Part shown: one piece after another, positions 45,565 to 55,309 of the stretch
How the letters are laid out: each line of letters starts with the position of its first letter
How positions within the stretch are numbered: the stretch's first letter is position 1
Assembly: GCF_001274945.1 (NCBI RefSeq)
Contig: NZ_LILB01000008.1
Location: 178,891-242,890, forward strand
Direction of reading: 5' to 3'
Length of the DNA stretch: 64,000 nucleotides
DNA from: Viridibacillus arvi
GTDB taxonomy: Bacteria; Bacillota; Bacilli; Bacillales_A; Planococcaceae
The notes under the pieces: generated by a model
What the model saw: the letters and a program-made list of their open reading frames with translations, nothing else
The model's database searches: none
Told to the model about the DNA's origin: nothing
Program-made: the position numbers and the translations under genes

Positions 45565-48500
45565 TTACTGTTTCACATTTCCGTCTTGGTCACGGAGGCC
45601 TTTTTGTTCTTTCACCGTTTCTAATAGTTGACTATACATATCTCGCGCATGTTTCTGCTTCGCTCTCTGTGTAAACATTTCTGTACTACCTACAAGAATT
45701 AGTAGCTCCCTTGCACGCGATAGCGCTACATTTAATCTACGATAATCATTGGCGAAACCGATATCTCCGCCTTTATGTTGTGTATTACGAACCATACTCA
45801 CGATAATAACATCCATTTCCATCCCTTGAAATTTATCAACAGTACCCGTGCGTAGATGTAAATGTTGTAGATTTAGTTCTTGCTGAATAAGGCGGTCGAT
45901 TTTCTTAACCTGTTCCCCATAAAAACTTATAACACCAATGCTTTTGCGTTCATCTTGTTTTATTTTCCCTGCCGCTTTAGCCATTTCAGTTGCGTGGTCT
46001 AAATCTAATAGCATATGGCGAATCGTATCTAATTCACCTTGATTGAAACGACTTTTACCATTCTTCATTTGTTCTTCAAAATAAGGCTTTTCATTTGGCA
46101 TATCTAGCCATAATAAGTGATCATCTCGTTTTACATAATGCCCCTCTAGGAAATGATCTCGAACGTTATCTGAATCGATTAGACCACATTGCAGTTGGTC
46201 ATCTTCATTTTCATAAAAAGGGGTGATTGTCTTCATAATATCCTCATGCATACGATATTGAATCGCTAGCATTTGTTTATTATCTCGAGGGAGATTTTTG
46301 AAAAGACGTTCGAATAAAGATTCTTTTAATAATTTTTTTAGCTCAGCGCTTTCTTCTAGTGCGTCACTTTCTTCGATAATCGCCTTTAACGTTTCCTCTA
46401 ACGTATCGTCTCCAACTAATGGTGGTAACTGATGATGGTCTCCCACAAGTATAATTTTTTTCCCTTTTAACATTGGCAGCAACAATTCTGGTGGTGTTGC
46501 TTTTGATACCTCATCAATAATAACAACATCAAATGTTGGATAGTTATCCATAAATTCTTTCCTTGCGGAAGCTACACATGTTGTCCCAATAACATTGGCA
46601 TGTCGTACATACATTTTTCTAATTTCATCTAAATCATGTTCATTGGCTTCTTGTAGTAATGTATACCATTGTTTTTGTAGTGCTTGTTTAATAGGTAACT
46701 GTGCTTTGTTATGCTGGAGTTTTGTTATTTTTTCTGTAAGCTTTTTAATAGAATATTCTGCTTGTAATTGTTGGTCCTCATAATCTTGATCAAGGATTTC
46801 TTCCAGAGCTTTTAAATCCTTTTCCTGCTTTAACCCTTGTGAATTAATCTCTTGAATTGCTAGTTTCTTTTCTTCAAGGTCACTAGCTATAGTAGTTCTT
46901 TCTTCCATTAACTTTTGGTGCTGTTGCTGCATTTGGTCTAACTGAGGGATGGTTCGTAAAACTACTTGGTGGGTTGATTTAACATGCTGTAATTCTTCTT
47001 CTGATTTGTGTAACATTGCGGTTAGTTGCTCTGAATTGCTAGAGATAGGTCCGTCAGACAAGCTTAACTTTAATTGGTCATATCGTTTTTGAAGCTGGGC
47101 TTGCTTATCTTTTAGTAGCATTCCTTTATTCGTTAAGGTACTTTTCTTTTGCTGTGCATTAGCTAATACTTCAGTTGTTTGTTTAATCACTTCTCGCTTG
47201 ATCATCTCAAACAATCTAACAGCTTCTTGTTTTAGTTGTTGTAGAATTGTACCTTGTTCCCACACAAATTTTCTTCTTAAATAAAGTCTTTCTAAATGTG
47301 GTTTTAACTGTGCAGGGTTTACAACTCTTTGTGTTATTAAAAACTGCTTCATATAATCTATCGCTTCATGCACTTCACGGATCGAATAAGATGAATAGCT
47401 ATCCTCGGGACGTGCATTAATTTGTTGCAAAATAATTTGAGCAGCATGCCCCATTTGCTTTTCTACATAGTCAATTGCTGCTTTCAACTTATTATTTACA
47501 GACATCCAATCATGATAACTTACCATTTGGTTTTTAATTTTCTCTAATGCATTAATCTGGCGTTCAATGATGAAACCCATTGGAATGTCGTACTGTTGCA
47601 TAAATTCAGAGAGTTCATCAACTTTAGTAAAGTTTTTCAACTCATGTTGCAATTGATGTAGTTCTAAAATATTTTTTTGCCAAGTCATGTATTCATTACG
47701 AGAATTGTTTAGCTCTTCGTTAACAGCAGCCAATTCTTCTTCAGCTTGACGAAACAGCAATTGATTTCTAGTTTTTTCAATTTCATTGGCTAATCGATTA
47801 GTCCGTTCAAGTAATTTTTCACTGGTTTCATTCGTTTCAAGAAAACGCTCTAACTCTTCTACCTTCGATAGGACATGTTCGTATTTATTTGCTACTTCTC
47901 CAAAATGTTCTTCAAGGTCCCGAAGCTCTCTTCTATAAGTACCTAACATTTTTTTTAGTTTTTGAATTTCTTCAGTTATTACTTCATAATCGAGTTTCGC
48001 CTGTTGTTGTTCTACTATTTTTTCTTTTATAACCACTAGCTGGTCTTCTAATTTTTGAAGTTCTTCCTCACATGTCGCTAAAGTTGCAGTGAGCTCCGTT
48101 TCTTGACTATCATGCATCGTTAGCTCCTGCTTGATATCTTGTAACGTTTGCTCTCTCCAATACTCCGCTACATTTTCTTCAATGAATTTTTTACCTTCTT
48201 CTTCAATACTTTCTGTTCGACCAAAGCGTAAAATGCGAATGTCTTTATTTGAAAGCAGTCGACTTAACGCATTATCAACGGCTAAGTTAGACTGAGACGC
48301 GACTAATGTACGTAAACCTGCCTTCGCATTTTGCTGACAAATTTCTGAGATAACTGTTGTTTTACCAGTGCCTGGTGGACCTTGGATAACAAATAAATCT
48401 TCAGCTGACATTGCACCAATTACAGCTTCTTGCTGAAATTCATTTAATCGGTTATGAAACTCCAGTTTAGCTCGCTTTTTAGGTGCTTGAATTCGAGGTC

Positions 48501-49380
48501 GGTCTTCAAATAATATCTTTTCCAAATTAGCATTTGCAGCTAAGCCTTTTTCTAAATCTGCAAAACCTCTACGTAGTCTTCGAATCTGACTTAAAGTAGC
48601 AAAATTACTAAAGACTACTTCCTTTGTTTTTGGTTTTAGCTGATTTTTGCGAAGTTGCTCCCTTATATAAGGACGTAGCTCAATTTCTACTGTTCTATTC
48701 GCACGATTCACTTTTAATACTTCACCAAGTTCATCTCGAGAGCCTTTAAATTTCGCACTTAATCCCTTAGCTTTATTCCATTCATTATCCTTTAAACCAC
48801 TACAATTTAGAGTCATACGACTGAAGTCTTCATTGACCGAAAGCTTTGAGAAGGATGCTGTCATGTCCTCTATCGTGGCGTCGCGCTCTTGAATTTTCAA
48901 ATAACCTTCCCAGCTAGAAATACGTTTTCTAACATATTCTGAACGTTCTTCAGCTATCGGCAACTGACGGATTTTAGAATGGAGTTCAATTGGCAATCCT
49001 ACTGTATTCTTAGGGGCTGTCACAAACTCTAACTGTGTAGCAAATCTTCTATTTGTACGAACAGGTACCCTGGAACTGATAACACGGAAATTAGTTGCCA
49101 GTAGCCCTTCATATTTCACAATACAATTCATCACTGCAACTTGACTATCTAGCTTTTCAGCAAGGTTTGCATTTGCTACATTGTCAAAATAAATTGTAAT
49201 TGCTGTCTCTCCTTGTGCAGAATTACTCATTCTTTCAATATGTACTAAAAACGATTTTTGAATATGAAAAAAAGCATGCTCATCTTTTGACCATGCTAAA
49301 ATTCCTTCACGTGCTTTGTTTGTCATGATTAGGTTTGTACGCACCGTTTCAATTTTAGCTACTACTTGTCCCATGAACAT
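45565..49380 (-). CDS. Large superfamily 1 (UPF1-like) helicase with coiled-coil insert
   Basis: 1271 residues from ATG 49380 (GAGAGG site). A beta-rich N-terminal region (about 1-300) precedes the helicase core: motif I FVIQGPPGTGKTTVISEI near 330-345, motif Ia TLVASQSNLAVDNALSRLL, then about 580 residues of heptad-rich, Gln/Glu/Lys coiled coil, then motif II VVIIDEVSKATPPELLLPML near 950, LVGDHHQLPP, AIQYRMHEDIM, GTVDKFQGMEMDVIIVSMVRN and RRLNVALSRARELLILVGS. All SF1 motifs are intact, so it should be an active DNA or RNA helicase. No nuclease domain was seen. The gene downstream is its probable partner. Confidence 0.85.
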   Translation of the reverse strand: MFMGQVVAKIETVRTNLIMTNKAREGILAWSKDEHAFFHIQKSFLVHIERMSNSAQGETAITIYFDNVANANLAEKLDSQVAVMNCIVKYEGLLATNFRVISSRVPVRTNRRFATQLEFVTAPKNTVGLPIELHSKIRQLPIAEERSEYVRKRISSWEGYLKIQERDATIEDMTASFSKLSVNEDFSRMTLNCSGLKDNEWNKAKGLSAKFKGSRDELGEVLKVNRANRTVEIELRPYIREQLRKNQLKPKTKEVVFSNFATLSQIRRLRRGFADLEKGLAANANLEKILFEDRPRIQAPKKRAKLEFHNRLNEFQQEAVIGAMSAEDLFVIQGPPGTGKTTVISEICQQNAKAGLRTLVASQSNLAVDNALSRLLSNKDIRILRFGRTESIEEEGKKFIEENVAEYWREQTLQDIKQELTMHDSQETELTATLATCEEELQKLEDQLVVIKEKIVEQQQAKLDYEVITEEIQKLKKMLGTYRRELRDLEEHFGEVANKYEHVLSKVEELERFLETNETSEKLLERTNRLANEIEKTRNQLLFRQAEEELAAVNEELNNSRNEYMTWQKNILELHQLQHELKNFTKVDELSEFMQQYDIPMGFIIERQINALEKIKNQMVSYHDWMSVNNKLKAAIDYVEKQMGHAAQIILQQINARPEDSYSSYSIREVHEAIDYMKQFLITQRVVNPAQLKPHLERLYLRRKFVWEQGTILQQLKQEAVRLFEMIKREVIKQTTEVLANAQQKKSTLTNKGMLLKDKQAQLQKRYDQLKLSLSDGPISSNSEQLTAMLHKSEEELQHVKSTHQVVLRTIPQLDQMQQQHQKLMEERTTIASDLEEKKLAIQEINSQGLKQEKDLKALEEILDQDYEDQQLQAEYSIKKLTEKITKLQHNKAQLPIKQALQKQWYTLLQEANEHDLDEIRKMYVRHANVIGTTCVASARKEFMDNYPTFDVVIIDEVSKATPPELLLPMLKGKKIILVGDHHQLPPLVGDDTLEETLKAIIEESDALEESAELKKLLKESLFERLFKNLPRDNKQMLAIQYRMHEDIMKTITPFYENEDDQLQCGLIDSDNVRDHFLEGHYVKRDDHLLWLDMPNEKPYFEEQMKNGKSRFNQGELDTIRHMLLDLDHATEMAKAAGKIKQDERKSIGVISFYGEQVKKIDRLIQQELNLQHLHLRTGTVDKFQGMEMDVIIVSMVRNTQHKGGDIGFANDYRRLNVALSRARELLILVGSTEMFTQRAKQKHARDMYSQLLETVKEQKGLRDQDGNVKQ

Positions 49381-49587
49381 ATCTTCCTCTCTTCGAAATT
49401 GGTTCACTTTTAAAAACACTAATTTCTATAATAGCAGTTTTACCATCGTATTTGAATTTTCGAATGTTAGAAAGGCGATGGTAATTGATGTATTACGTAA
49501 TAATTATTGAAAGAACTATAAAAAACACCTACTAGTCGTTTTAATATCACGCACAACTAGTAGATGTTCTTTTTTCTTAAGTTTTCT

Positions 49588-50862
49588 TTACGCCACTGCG
49601 AGTTTTTTATTTCGTCCAAACACCAAATAAAAATAAGTAGAAGCAATTAAATATAATATTCCTGTTATTGTAAAGGTATAAGCATATCCCCAGTAGTGCC
49701 CATACTTCGTAACAAAAAAGGCAGCCGGTAATCCCATTGATGCCCAGCCAACTTGGAATACCATCTGATTGACTGAATTCCCTAACCCTTTATATTTATC
49801 ATGCACAATTTCCATAGCAATAGCCGATTGGATTGGGTTCGCTGCATTCATCAATGCTTGGCGGAATAAAAAACCAATAGATGCTACATATAAAGAATTC
49901 GTAAACGCAGTTAAAAATAAAAACGGAATGGATAAAAACTGAAATATGATAATAGCTCTAACTTCACCTACACGTTTAACTAAAGCAGGGCCTATCAACA
50001 TTGCAACAGCTGTCATTGCAGATCCTAGTGCTAAAATAAGTCCTATATATGTATTGGATGCATTAAATCGATTAGCGAAATACAAATTTAAATATGGAAT
50101 GACTAGCCCAGATCCTATACCAATAATCAATTGAGCTACCCCAAATAATACAATGATTCTTATATTTTCTTTGAAGCTTGCATTTTTTTCTGATACTTTT
50201 ACGACATCTTTAATGGAATCTACTGTTTCCATGGCAACTTTCTTATCCATTTTCAAGCGGAACAATGGAAATAATCCAATGACGAAGAATGCGACCCCAC
50301 TATATAGTGATACCCGAATCCCTTCAACAGCTGACAAATTCATAAGAAAGCTTGCGCAGTCAGCCACAACTCCACCAAGTAAATTCCCAATAAAACCGGC
50401 AATTGTCATGATCGAAAAGTGAATACTAAATAATTTCATTCTTTCAGAAGCCTTGGAGTTTTCAGCTAAAAACGGTACCCCTGAAACTTGAGCTACTGCC
50501 CACACAATACCTGTTGCAAATGCTGACCAAAGCATCGGTTGTTCAACAGTGACAATACTTCTATAGAAAAATGTAATTGCTGTTAATCCTGTTCCGATAA
50601 TAAGCGCCCACTTACGTCCAAATCGATCACTTAAAAGACCGGCTGGAATTAGCATAATAGCTGTTGCTAAAGCTGTCATCGCAATAACATTTCCATTAAC
50701 AGCTTCCTTCATACCTAATTCCTTAATATATAAATTGTACATTACACTGAATATGCCCATTCCAATTTGAATAAGTATATTCCCAACCATGAACAACTTT
50801 ATATTTCGATTAAAAGATTTGATACTTTGTAACCAATCTTGCCACCAGCTCAGGATTGACAC
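49588..50862 (-). CDS. MFS transporter
   Basis: 424 residues, twelve hydrophobic helices, from GTG 50862 with a weak GAAAG site. The loop 2-3 motif GLLSDRFGRKWALIIGTG (about 76-93) and its weaker copy ALVKRVGEVRAIII in the second half show a major-facilitator fold; GNLLGGVVADCASFL lies after helix 5. Looks like a drug or sugar efflux-type member, but the substrate cannot be stated. Monocistronic, between the helicase gene and the exporter operon. Confidence 0.85.
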   Translation of the reverse strand: MSILSWWQDWLQSIKSFNRNIKLFMVGNILIQIGMGIFSVMYNLYIKELGMKEAVNGNVIAMTALATAIMLIPAGLLSDRFGRKWALIIGTGLTAITFFYRSIVTVEQPMLWSAFATGIVWAVAQVSGVPFLAENSKASERMKLFSIHFSIMTIAGFIGNLLGGVVADCASFLMNLSAVEGIRVSLYSGVAFFVIGLFPLFRLKMDKKVAMETVDSIKDVVKVSEKNASFKENIRIIVLFGVAQLIIGIGSGLVIPYLNLYFANRFNASNTYIGLILALGSAMTAVAMLIGPALVKRVGEVRAIIIFQFLSIPFLFLTAFTNSLYVASIGFLFRQALMNAANPIQSAIAMEIVHDKYKGLGNSVNQMVFQVGWASMGLPAAFFVTKYGHYWGYAYTFTITGILYLIASTYFYLVFGRNKKLAVA

Positions 50863-51000
50863 CTACTTTCACACAACTAATTAATTCGTCTCCCTAAATA
50901 TACGAGTATCGGCAAAAATTTGCAATAGCTACATGCTTCAAATACACTATTCTTAATTAAATAAACTCATTATATTTCTTGATTCGGAGGAAACGTTTGT

Positions 51001-51162
51001 ATGCCCGAAGTAGTCTATTATTTATTCTTCTCTTTTTTTGTGTCACTACTTATTAGTGGCATATTAAATGTCTTTTTGGAAACCACTTCAAAATTGAACT
51101 GGCTTACCACTATTACCTTTTGTGCTGTTCTTTCTATTTTCATCACCACTATAATGAACTGA
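51001..51162 (+). CDS. Small membrane protein, 53 residues
   Basis: ATG 51001 is preceded by CGGAGG nine bases upstream. The peptide begins MPEVVYYLFFSFFVSLLISG and has two hydrophobic helices separated by NVFLETTSKLNW; it ends TTIMN. No family is known to me. It lies between the divergent MFS gene and the convergent ABC exporter operon, with a terminator just after. Confidence 0.7.
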   Translation: MPEVVYYLFFSFFVSLLISGILNVFLETTSKLNWLTTITFCAVLSIFITTIMN

Positions 51163-51173
51163 TTTCCTCATTA

Positions 51174-51213
51174 AAAGAGACCCTTCAATTGTTTGAGCAA
51201 TTAAAGGGTCTTC
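51174..51213. terminator. Bidirectional terminator
   Basis: AAGAGACCCTT-AATTG/CAATT-AAGGGTCTT hairpin between the 53-residue gene and the exporter operon. Confidence 0.8.
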
Positions 51214-51216
51214 ATA

Positions 51217-52965
51217 TTAACTAATATTTTTTTCACCTGATTGCAGTTTATACATTTGTTCATAACGCCCACCTTGTTTCAGTAGCTCATCATGAGTACC
51301 CTGTTCTACAATTTCACCACGGTCTAATACTAGAATGCGATCTGCATTCTTAATAGTAGAAAGTCTATGTGCGATGATAAATGTCGTACGCCCCTTTTTC
51401 AATACATCCATTGCGTGCTGAATGATTTCCTCAGTTTCCGTATCTATATTGGAAGTAGCTTCATCAAGGATTAATATCGCTGGGTCAAAGGCAAGCGCTC
51501 TGGCGAATGAAATTAACTGACGTTGCCCGGAAGATAATGTACTTCCTTTCTCAATCACAGGTTCATCTAGACCTTTCGGTAAATTTTTCAAGACGCGTTC
51601 ACCACCAACTGCATCCAATGCTTTCTGTACGGTGTCACGCGTAATCCTAGGATCTCCTAAACTAACATTCGATTCAATCGTACCCGTAAATAGATAAGGG
51701 TCTTGCAATACAATTCCCATATGCTCTCGGATGGTTTGACGTGAATGCTCTTTAATATTGATACCGTCAATTGTAATCGCACCTTTTGAAACGTCATAAA
51801 AACTGAAAAGTAAATTCATGATAGAACTTTTACCAGAGCCCGTATGACCAACAAGCGCGACTGTCTCCCCTTGCTTCGCTTCAAAATCAATATCCTTCAG
51901 CACATATTCTTGTTCCTTATAAGCAAACCACACATGCTCGAAGCGAACATTTCCTTTATATCGTGGTATACGTTTATCGACTACAGGCTCCCCTGGTTGA
52001 TCTAATAATTCAAAGACACGCTCAGCTGCAACGTTCGCTCTTTCTAAGCGAGCCAACTGATTGACAATACCAGTTACAGGATTAAATAAACGTGTAATAT
52101 AGTCAACAAAAGCATATAGCATACCGACTGAAATAGCAGCTGCACCATTCATTTCAGCACTGCCAAAGTACCAGATAAAAAGGACAAATGTAAGCGAACG
52201 AATAACGCCTACTAAATTGTGAGATGTAGCTGCATCTAATATAAGTAGCTTATTTTGATAACGATAATGCTCTTCATTTAGTGCCGCAAATTCATCCTCA
52301 ATTTGTTTTTCGCGACTAAAAGCTTGAATAATAGTCATTCCATTAATTGATTCGTTGATCATACCGTTCATATCAGATACTTTTCCTCGAACAATATGAT
52401 TGTACTTAGAAGCATACTTACGATACACAATCGTCCAAACAATTAAAATTGGAATAACAAATAATGCGATTAATGCCATCTTCCAGTCAAGGAAGAATAA
52501 TGCGATATAAATCCCGAAAATCGTCATAAAGCTCGCGGCAAACTGTGAGACAACCGTTACAAACAAATCACGAATAGCTTCCGTATCATTTGTAACACGC
52601 GCAACCACTTTTCCAGCAGGCAAATTATCAAAATAGCGAATCGGCAATGTTTGGATATGCTCATAGACTTCATTGCGCATTTTTTGAATTATACGATTTG
52701 CACCCATTTGAAGTAAAAGATACTGACCGTATCTAAAAATAGCCGCAACAACTGCTAATCCGAAGAATACAGCCAATAAAATTGCAATCGGCTGAAAATC
52801 AATACCTGCGACTTCTGCTTTTGCAATATGATCATCAATAATTTTCTTTGCTACTAACGGTCCCGCTAAGTCTGCGGCAACTGCAATAGCTAATAATAAC
52901 AGGCCTGAAATAAGTAGCTTTTTGTACATTAAAGCATATTGAAATAATCGTTTACCAGTACCCAT
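51217..52965 (-). CDS. bmrD: ABC multidrug exporter subunit, BmrD/YheH-like (catalytic half)
   Basis: 582 residues: six-helix transmembrane domain (about 1-320) and ATPase domain (about 335-580) with Walker A GHTGSGKSS (about 375-383), signature SSGQRQ, Walker B ILILDEATSN with the catalytic Glu, and H-loop IAHRLSTI. Forms a heterodimer with the gene upstream, whose stop codon it overlaps by one base. In B. subtilis this pair (BmrCD, YheIH) exports drugs and is induced by ribosome-targeting antibiotics. Confidence 0.9.
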   Translation of the reverse strand: MGTGKRLFQYALMYKKLLISGLLLLAIAVAADLAGPLVAKKIIDDHIAKAEVAGIDFQPIAILLAVFFGLAVVAAIFRYGQYLLLQMGANRIIQKMRNEVYEHIQTLPIRYFDNLPAGKVVARVTNDTEAIRDLFVTVVSQFAASFMTIFGIYIALFFLDWKMALIALFVIPILIVWTIVYRKYASKYNHIVRGKVSDMNGMINESINGMTIIQAFSREKQIEDEFAALNEEHYRYQNKLLILDAATSHNLVGVIRSLTFVLFIWYFGSAEMNGAAAISVGMLYAFVDYITRLFNPVTGIVNQLARLERANVAAERVFELLDQPGEPVVDKRIPRYKGNVRFEHVWFAYKEQEYVLKDIDFEAKQGETVALVGHTGSGKSSIMNLLFSFYDVSKGAITIDGINIKEHSRQTIREHMGIVLQDPYLFTGTIESNVSLGDPRITRDTVQKALDAVGGERVLKNLPKGLDEPVIEKGSTLSSGQRQLISFARALAFDPAILILDEATSNIDTETEEIIQHAMDVLKKGRTTFIIAHRLSTIKNADRILVLDRGEIVEQGTHDELLKQGGRYEQMYKLQSGEKNIS

Positions 52966-54704
52966 TATTTCACCCCCTCAACTTGCTGACGGTCATGCTG
53001 TTCTTTGTACCAGCCCTCATCTTCAAGCAATGTTTGATGTGTACCTTCTTCAACGATACGACCATCCTCTAATACAATGACCCAATCCGCATGTTGAATT
53101 GCTGATAAACGGTGTGTCACAATTATAGTCGTTTTGTCACTTCTAGCTGTTTGGATATTTTGAATAATTGTTGCTTCTGTTTTAGCATCCACTGCTGACA
53201 AGGAATCATCTAATATTAATATTTCTGGATCACGAATTAATGCACGAGCAATTGAAATACGTTGCTTTTGCCCTCCTGATAGTGAAACCCCTTTTTCTCC
53301 AACTAATGTTTGCAAACCGAGTGGTAGCATTTCTAAATCACGCTCGAAGTTTGCTAAACGGATTGCTTCATGTAATTCGTCCTCTGTCGCATTTGATTTA
53401 CCAAACAAAATATTCTCTTTCACTGTTCTAGAAAATAGTACGTGGTCTTGAGGTACATATCCAATCCAGTTACGAACCTGTTCTTTTGTTTGATCATGAA
53501 TAGGACTATTTGAGACAAATAGATCACCTTCTCCATTTGGATATTCTCGTAATAGCTGTTTAACGACCGTTGTCTTTCCACTACCCGTTTTCCCAACAAT
53601 CCCAAGTGTTTGACCCTTTTTCAAAGAAACTTCAAGGTTTGCCAGGTTAATAGAAGATGATTGTGGATATTGGAATGTAACATCTTTGAAAACGATAGAC
53701 TCTGGATTTTGAATGATTGTTGGCTTTTTTGGATCAACAACATCTTCTTTTTCGTCTAATGTTTCCTGTACACGATCAAGTGAAGCATTCCCACGTTGCA
53801 TAACATTGATGAGTTCTCCAATCGCAAACATTGGCCATACGATCATACCTAGATACACATTAAATGTAACTAGCTCACCTAAAGTCATCTCTTGCTTAGA
53901 CACTAAATAAGCACCAAAACCAAGACCAATCATATAACTAAGACCTGTTAAAATCTTTGTAATTGGATTAAATAATGCATCGATTTTCTCGACATGCATA
54001 TTTTTTTTGTAAACATCTTCTGTCATTTCACTAAATTGCTGCTCTGTAGCACGTTCTTGAACATATGCACGAACAACACGAACACCCTCTACAGCTTCAA
54101 GTACACTATCATTCATTTCACCAAACACGTCTTGAGCTTTCATATAGCGCTCATGAATTCTCTTACCAAGAATTTGCATAACGATTGCTAATATCGGTAA
54201 TGGCAATATTGCTGCTATCGTTAGCTTCCACGAAACAAGGAATCCCATTGTTAGTAAAATTGTTAGTAAGTATAATGTCGAATCAATTAACGTCATAATA
54301 CCAAAACCAGCTGTTTCAGAAACAGCTCGTAAATCATTTGTCGCTCTCGCCATCAAATCTCCTGTACGATTTCTTTCATAAAAAGGTGGAGACATTTTCA
54401 AAAATTTTGTCATGAGCTTTGATCTAAGTTTACGTTCAATTACATTCGCTCCACCAAATAATTGATATTGCCATATAAAGTTAACTACATACGACAACAC
54501 CAAAATAACTAGCATCGCAGCAATATAAAACATAAGAGAATGACTTGTTAATGTTTCTGAATGGATTGCATCAATCGATTGACCAATAATCCAAGGTGGC
54601 GTCACTTCAATTACATTAGCCACTAGTAACAATGCGATAGCTATTGCGTAACGCTTTCGATTTTCTTTAAAAAACCATTTTAATTTAAATAAGACCTCAA
54701 ACAT
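52965..54704 (-). CDS. bmrC: ABC multidrug exporter subunit, BmrC/YheI-like (degenerate half)
   Basis: 579 residues, transmembrane domain (about 1-310) and ATPase domain (about 330-570): Walker A GKTGSGKTT, signature LSGGQKQ, Walker B ILILDDSLSAVDAKT and H-loop VTHRLSAI. The catalytic glutamate after Walker B is Asp (LDDS), the mark of the inactive site in BmrC-type heterodimers. Start ATG 54704 follows GTAGGA. It is the first large gene of the operon behind a leader peptide and attenuator. Confidence 0.9.
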   Translation of the reverse strand: MFEVLFKLKWFFKENRKRYAIAIALLLVANVIEVTPPWIIGQSIDAIHSETLTSHSLMFYIAAMLVILVLSYVVNFIWQYQLFGGANVIERKLRSKLMTKFLKMSPPFYERNRTGDLMARATNDLRAVSETAGFGIMTLIDSTLYLLTILLTMGFLVSWKLTIAAILPLPILAIVMQILGKRIHERYMKAQDVFGEMNDSVLEAVEGVRVVRAYVQERATEQQFSEMTEDVYKKNMHVEKIDALFNPITKILTGLSYMIGLGFGAYLVSKQEMTLGELVTFNVYLGMIVWPMFAIGELINVMQRGNASLDRVQETLDEKEDVVDPKKPTIIQNPESIVFKDVTFQYPQSSSINLANLEVSLKKGQTLGIVGKTGSGKTTVVKQLLREYPNGEGDLFVSNSPIHDQTKEQVRNWIGYVPQDHVLFSRTVKENILFGKSNATEDELHEAIRLANFERDLEMLPLGLQTLVGEKGVSLSGGQKQRISIARALIRDPEILILDDSLSAVDAKTEATIIQNIQTARSDKTTIIVTHRLSAIQHADWVIVLEDGRIVEEGTHQTLLEDEGWYKEQHDRQQVEGVK

Positions 54705-54844
54705 TTTTATTCCTACTTTCCTATTCTATTTTTACACTAACCGTCTTCAATCGAATCCTTGTTAAATTTCTTTTTCCGCTTTTGAATAAACATATTCAGC
54801 TCTCCTTTTAGAATTTTGCACTCGTAATTCACTTAAAAAGGCAA

Positions 54845-54883
54845 CAAAAAAAGCGCACACCCCTTTCAGAGCATACGCTTTTG
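54845..54883 (-). terminator. Attenuator hairpin of the bmrC-bmrD leader
   Basis: On the minus strand AAAAGCGTATG pairs with TGTGCGCTTTT and seven T follow, 46 bases after the leader-peptide stop and about 140 bases ahead of bmrC. The 3' arm GGGGTGTG can instead pair with CCACACC within the leader ORF, giving a possible antiterminator. Confidence 0.75.
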
Positions 54884-54928
54884 AAAAAAGATACAGGTAT
54901 CTACACCCATACCAATTATTTATAAAAG

Positions 54929-55009
54929 TTAAATTACAGAATTAATTGCTGAATAGGTAGGTGTGGATTCATTATTTAATTGTCTAAATAAACTTCTTAA
55001 CTTTTTCAT
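54929..55009 (-). CDS. 26-residue leader peptide of the bmrC-bmrD operon
   Basis: ATG 55009 with a strong AAGGAGG eight bases upstream opens 26 codons: MKKLRSLFRQLNNES at the start and ATTAATTCTGTAATT-encoded INSVI at the end. The gene is followed by an attenuator and the exporter genes. B. subtilis bmrCD is preceded by the bmrB leader, whose translation controls transcription attenuation in response to antibiotics; this ORF has the same place but is shorter (bmrB about 54 codons). The codons for STPTYS overlap the bases that could form the antiterminator. Confidence 0.75.
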   Translation of the reverse strand: MKKLRSLFRQLNNESTPTYSAINSVI

Positions 55010-55258
55010 AATCCATACCTCCTTTTCCATAAATTATTTAGTGCCTCTCAATATTAGCATTCCGAATTTTGAATTGTCAATACTTTTAGAATAAATTGGG
55101 TAATTTAATTATATTCTTACTTTTGACGATATTTCTTACTTCAATAAACAATTATTATTAATAGCCAATTTAAATTATGTAGATGATTTGTTTTTTCAAC
55201 TTAGTTGTCATATCATTGTATTACTTAACTATTTTTTATATCACAGGAGGTGTACACT

Positions 55259-55309
55259 TTGTTCTCTCCCCTCATTTGGGTCTGGAACAAAGGAAGTCTT
55301 TGGACATAG
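55259..55309 (+). other. Short ORF with strong ribosome site overlapping the CNNM start
   Basis: TTG 55259 lies eight bases after a perfect GGAGG and opens 16 codons (FSPLIWVWNKGSLWT after the start), ending at TAG 55307-55309, which overlaps the first codons of the CNNM gene in another frame. Either a coupled leader ORF or the true N-terminus separated by a one-base indel. Confidence 0.45.

Noticed and set aside
55183..55299. 39-residue N-terminal extension of the CNNM protein
   Set aside because: No ribosome site before the first ATG; the protein similarity starts at DIAIRLTAFAVLIAC, so TTG 55300 is preferred.
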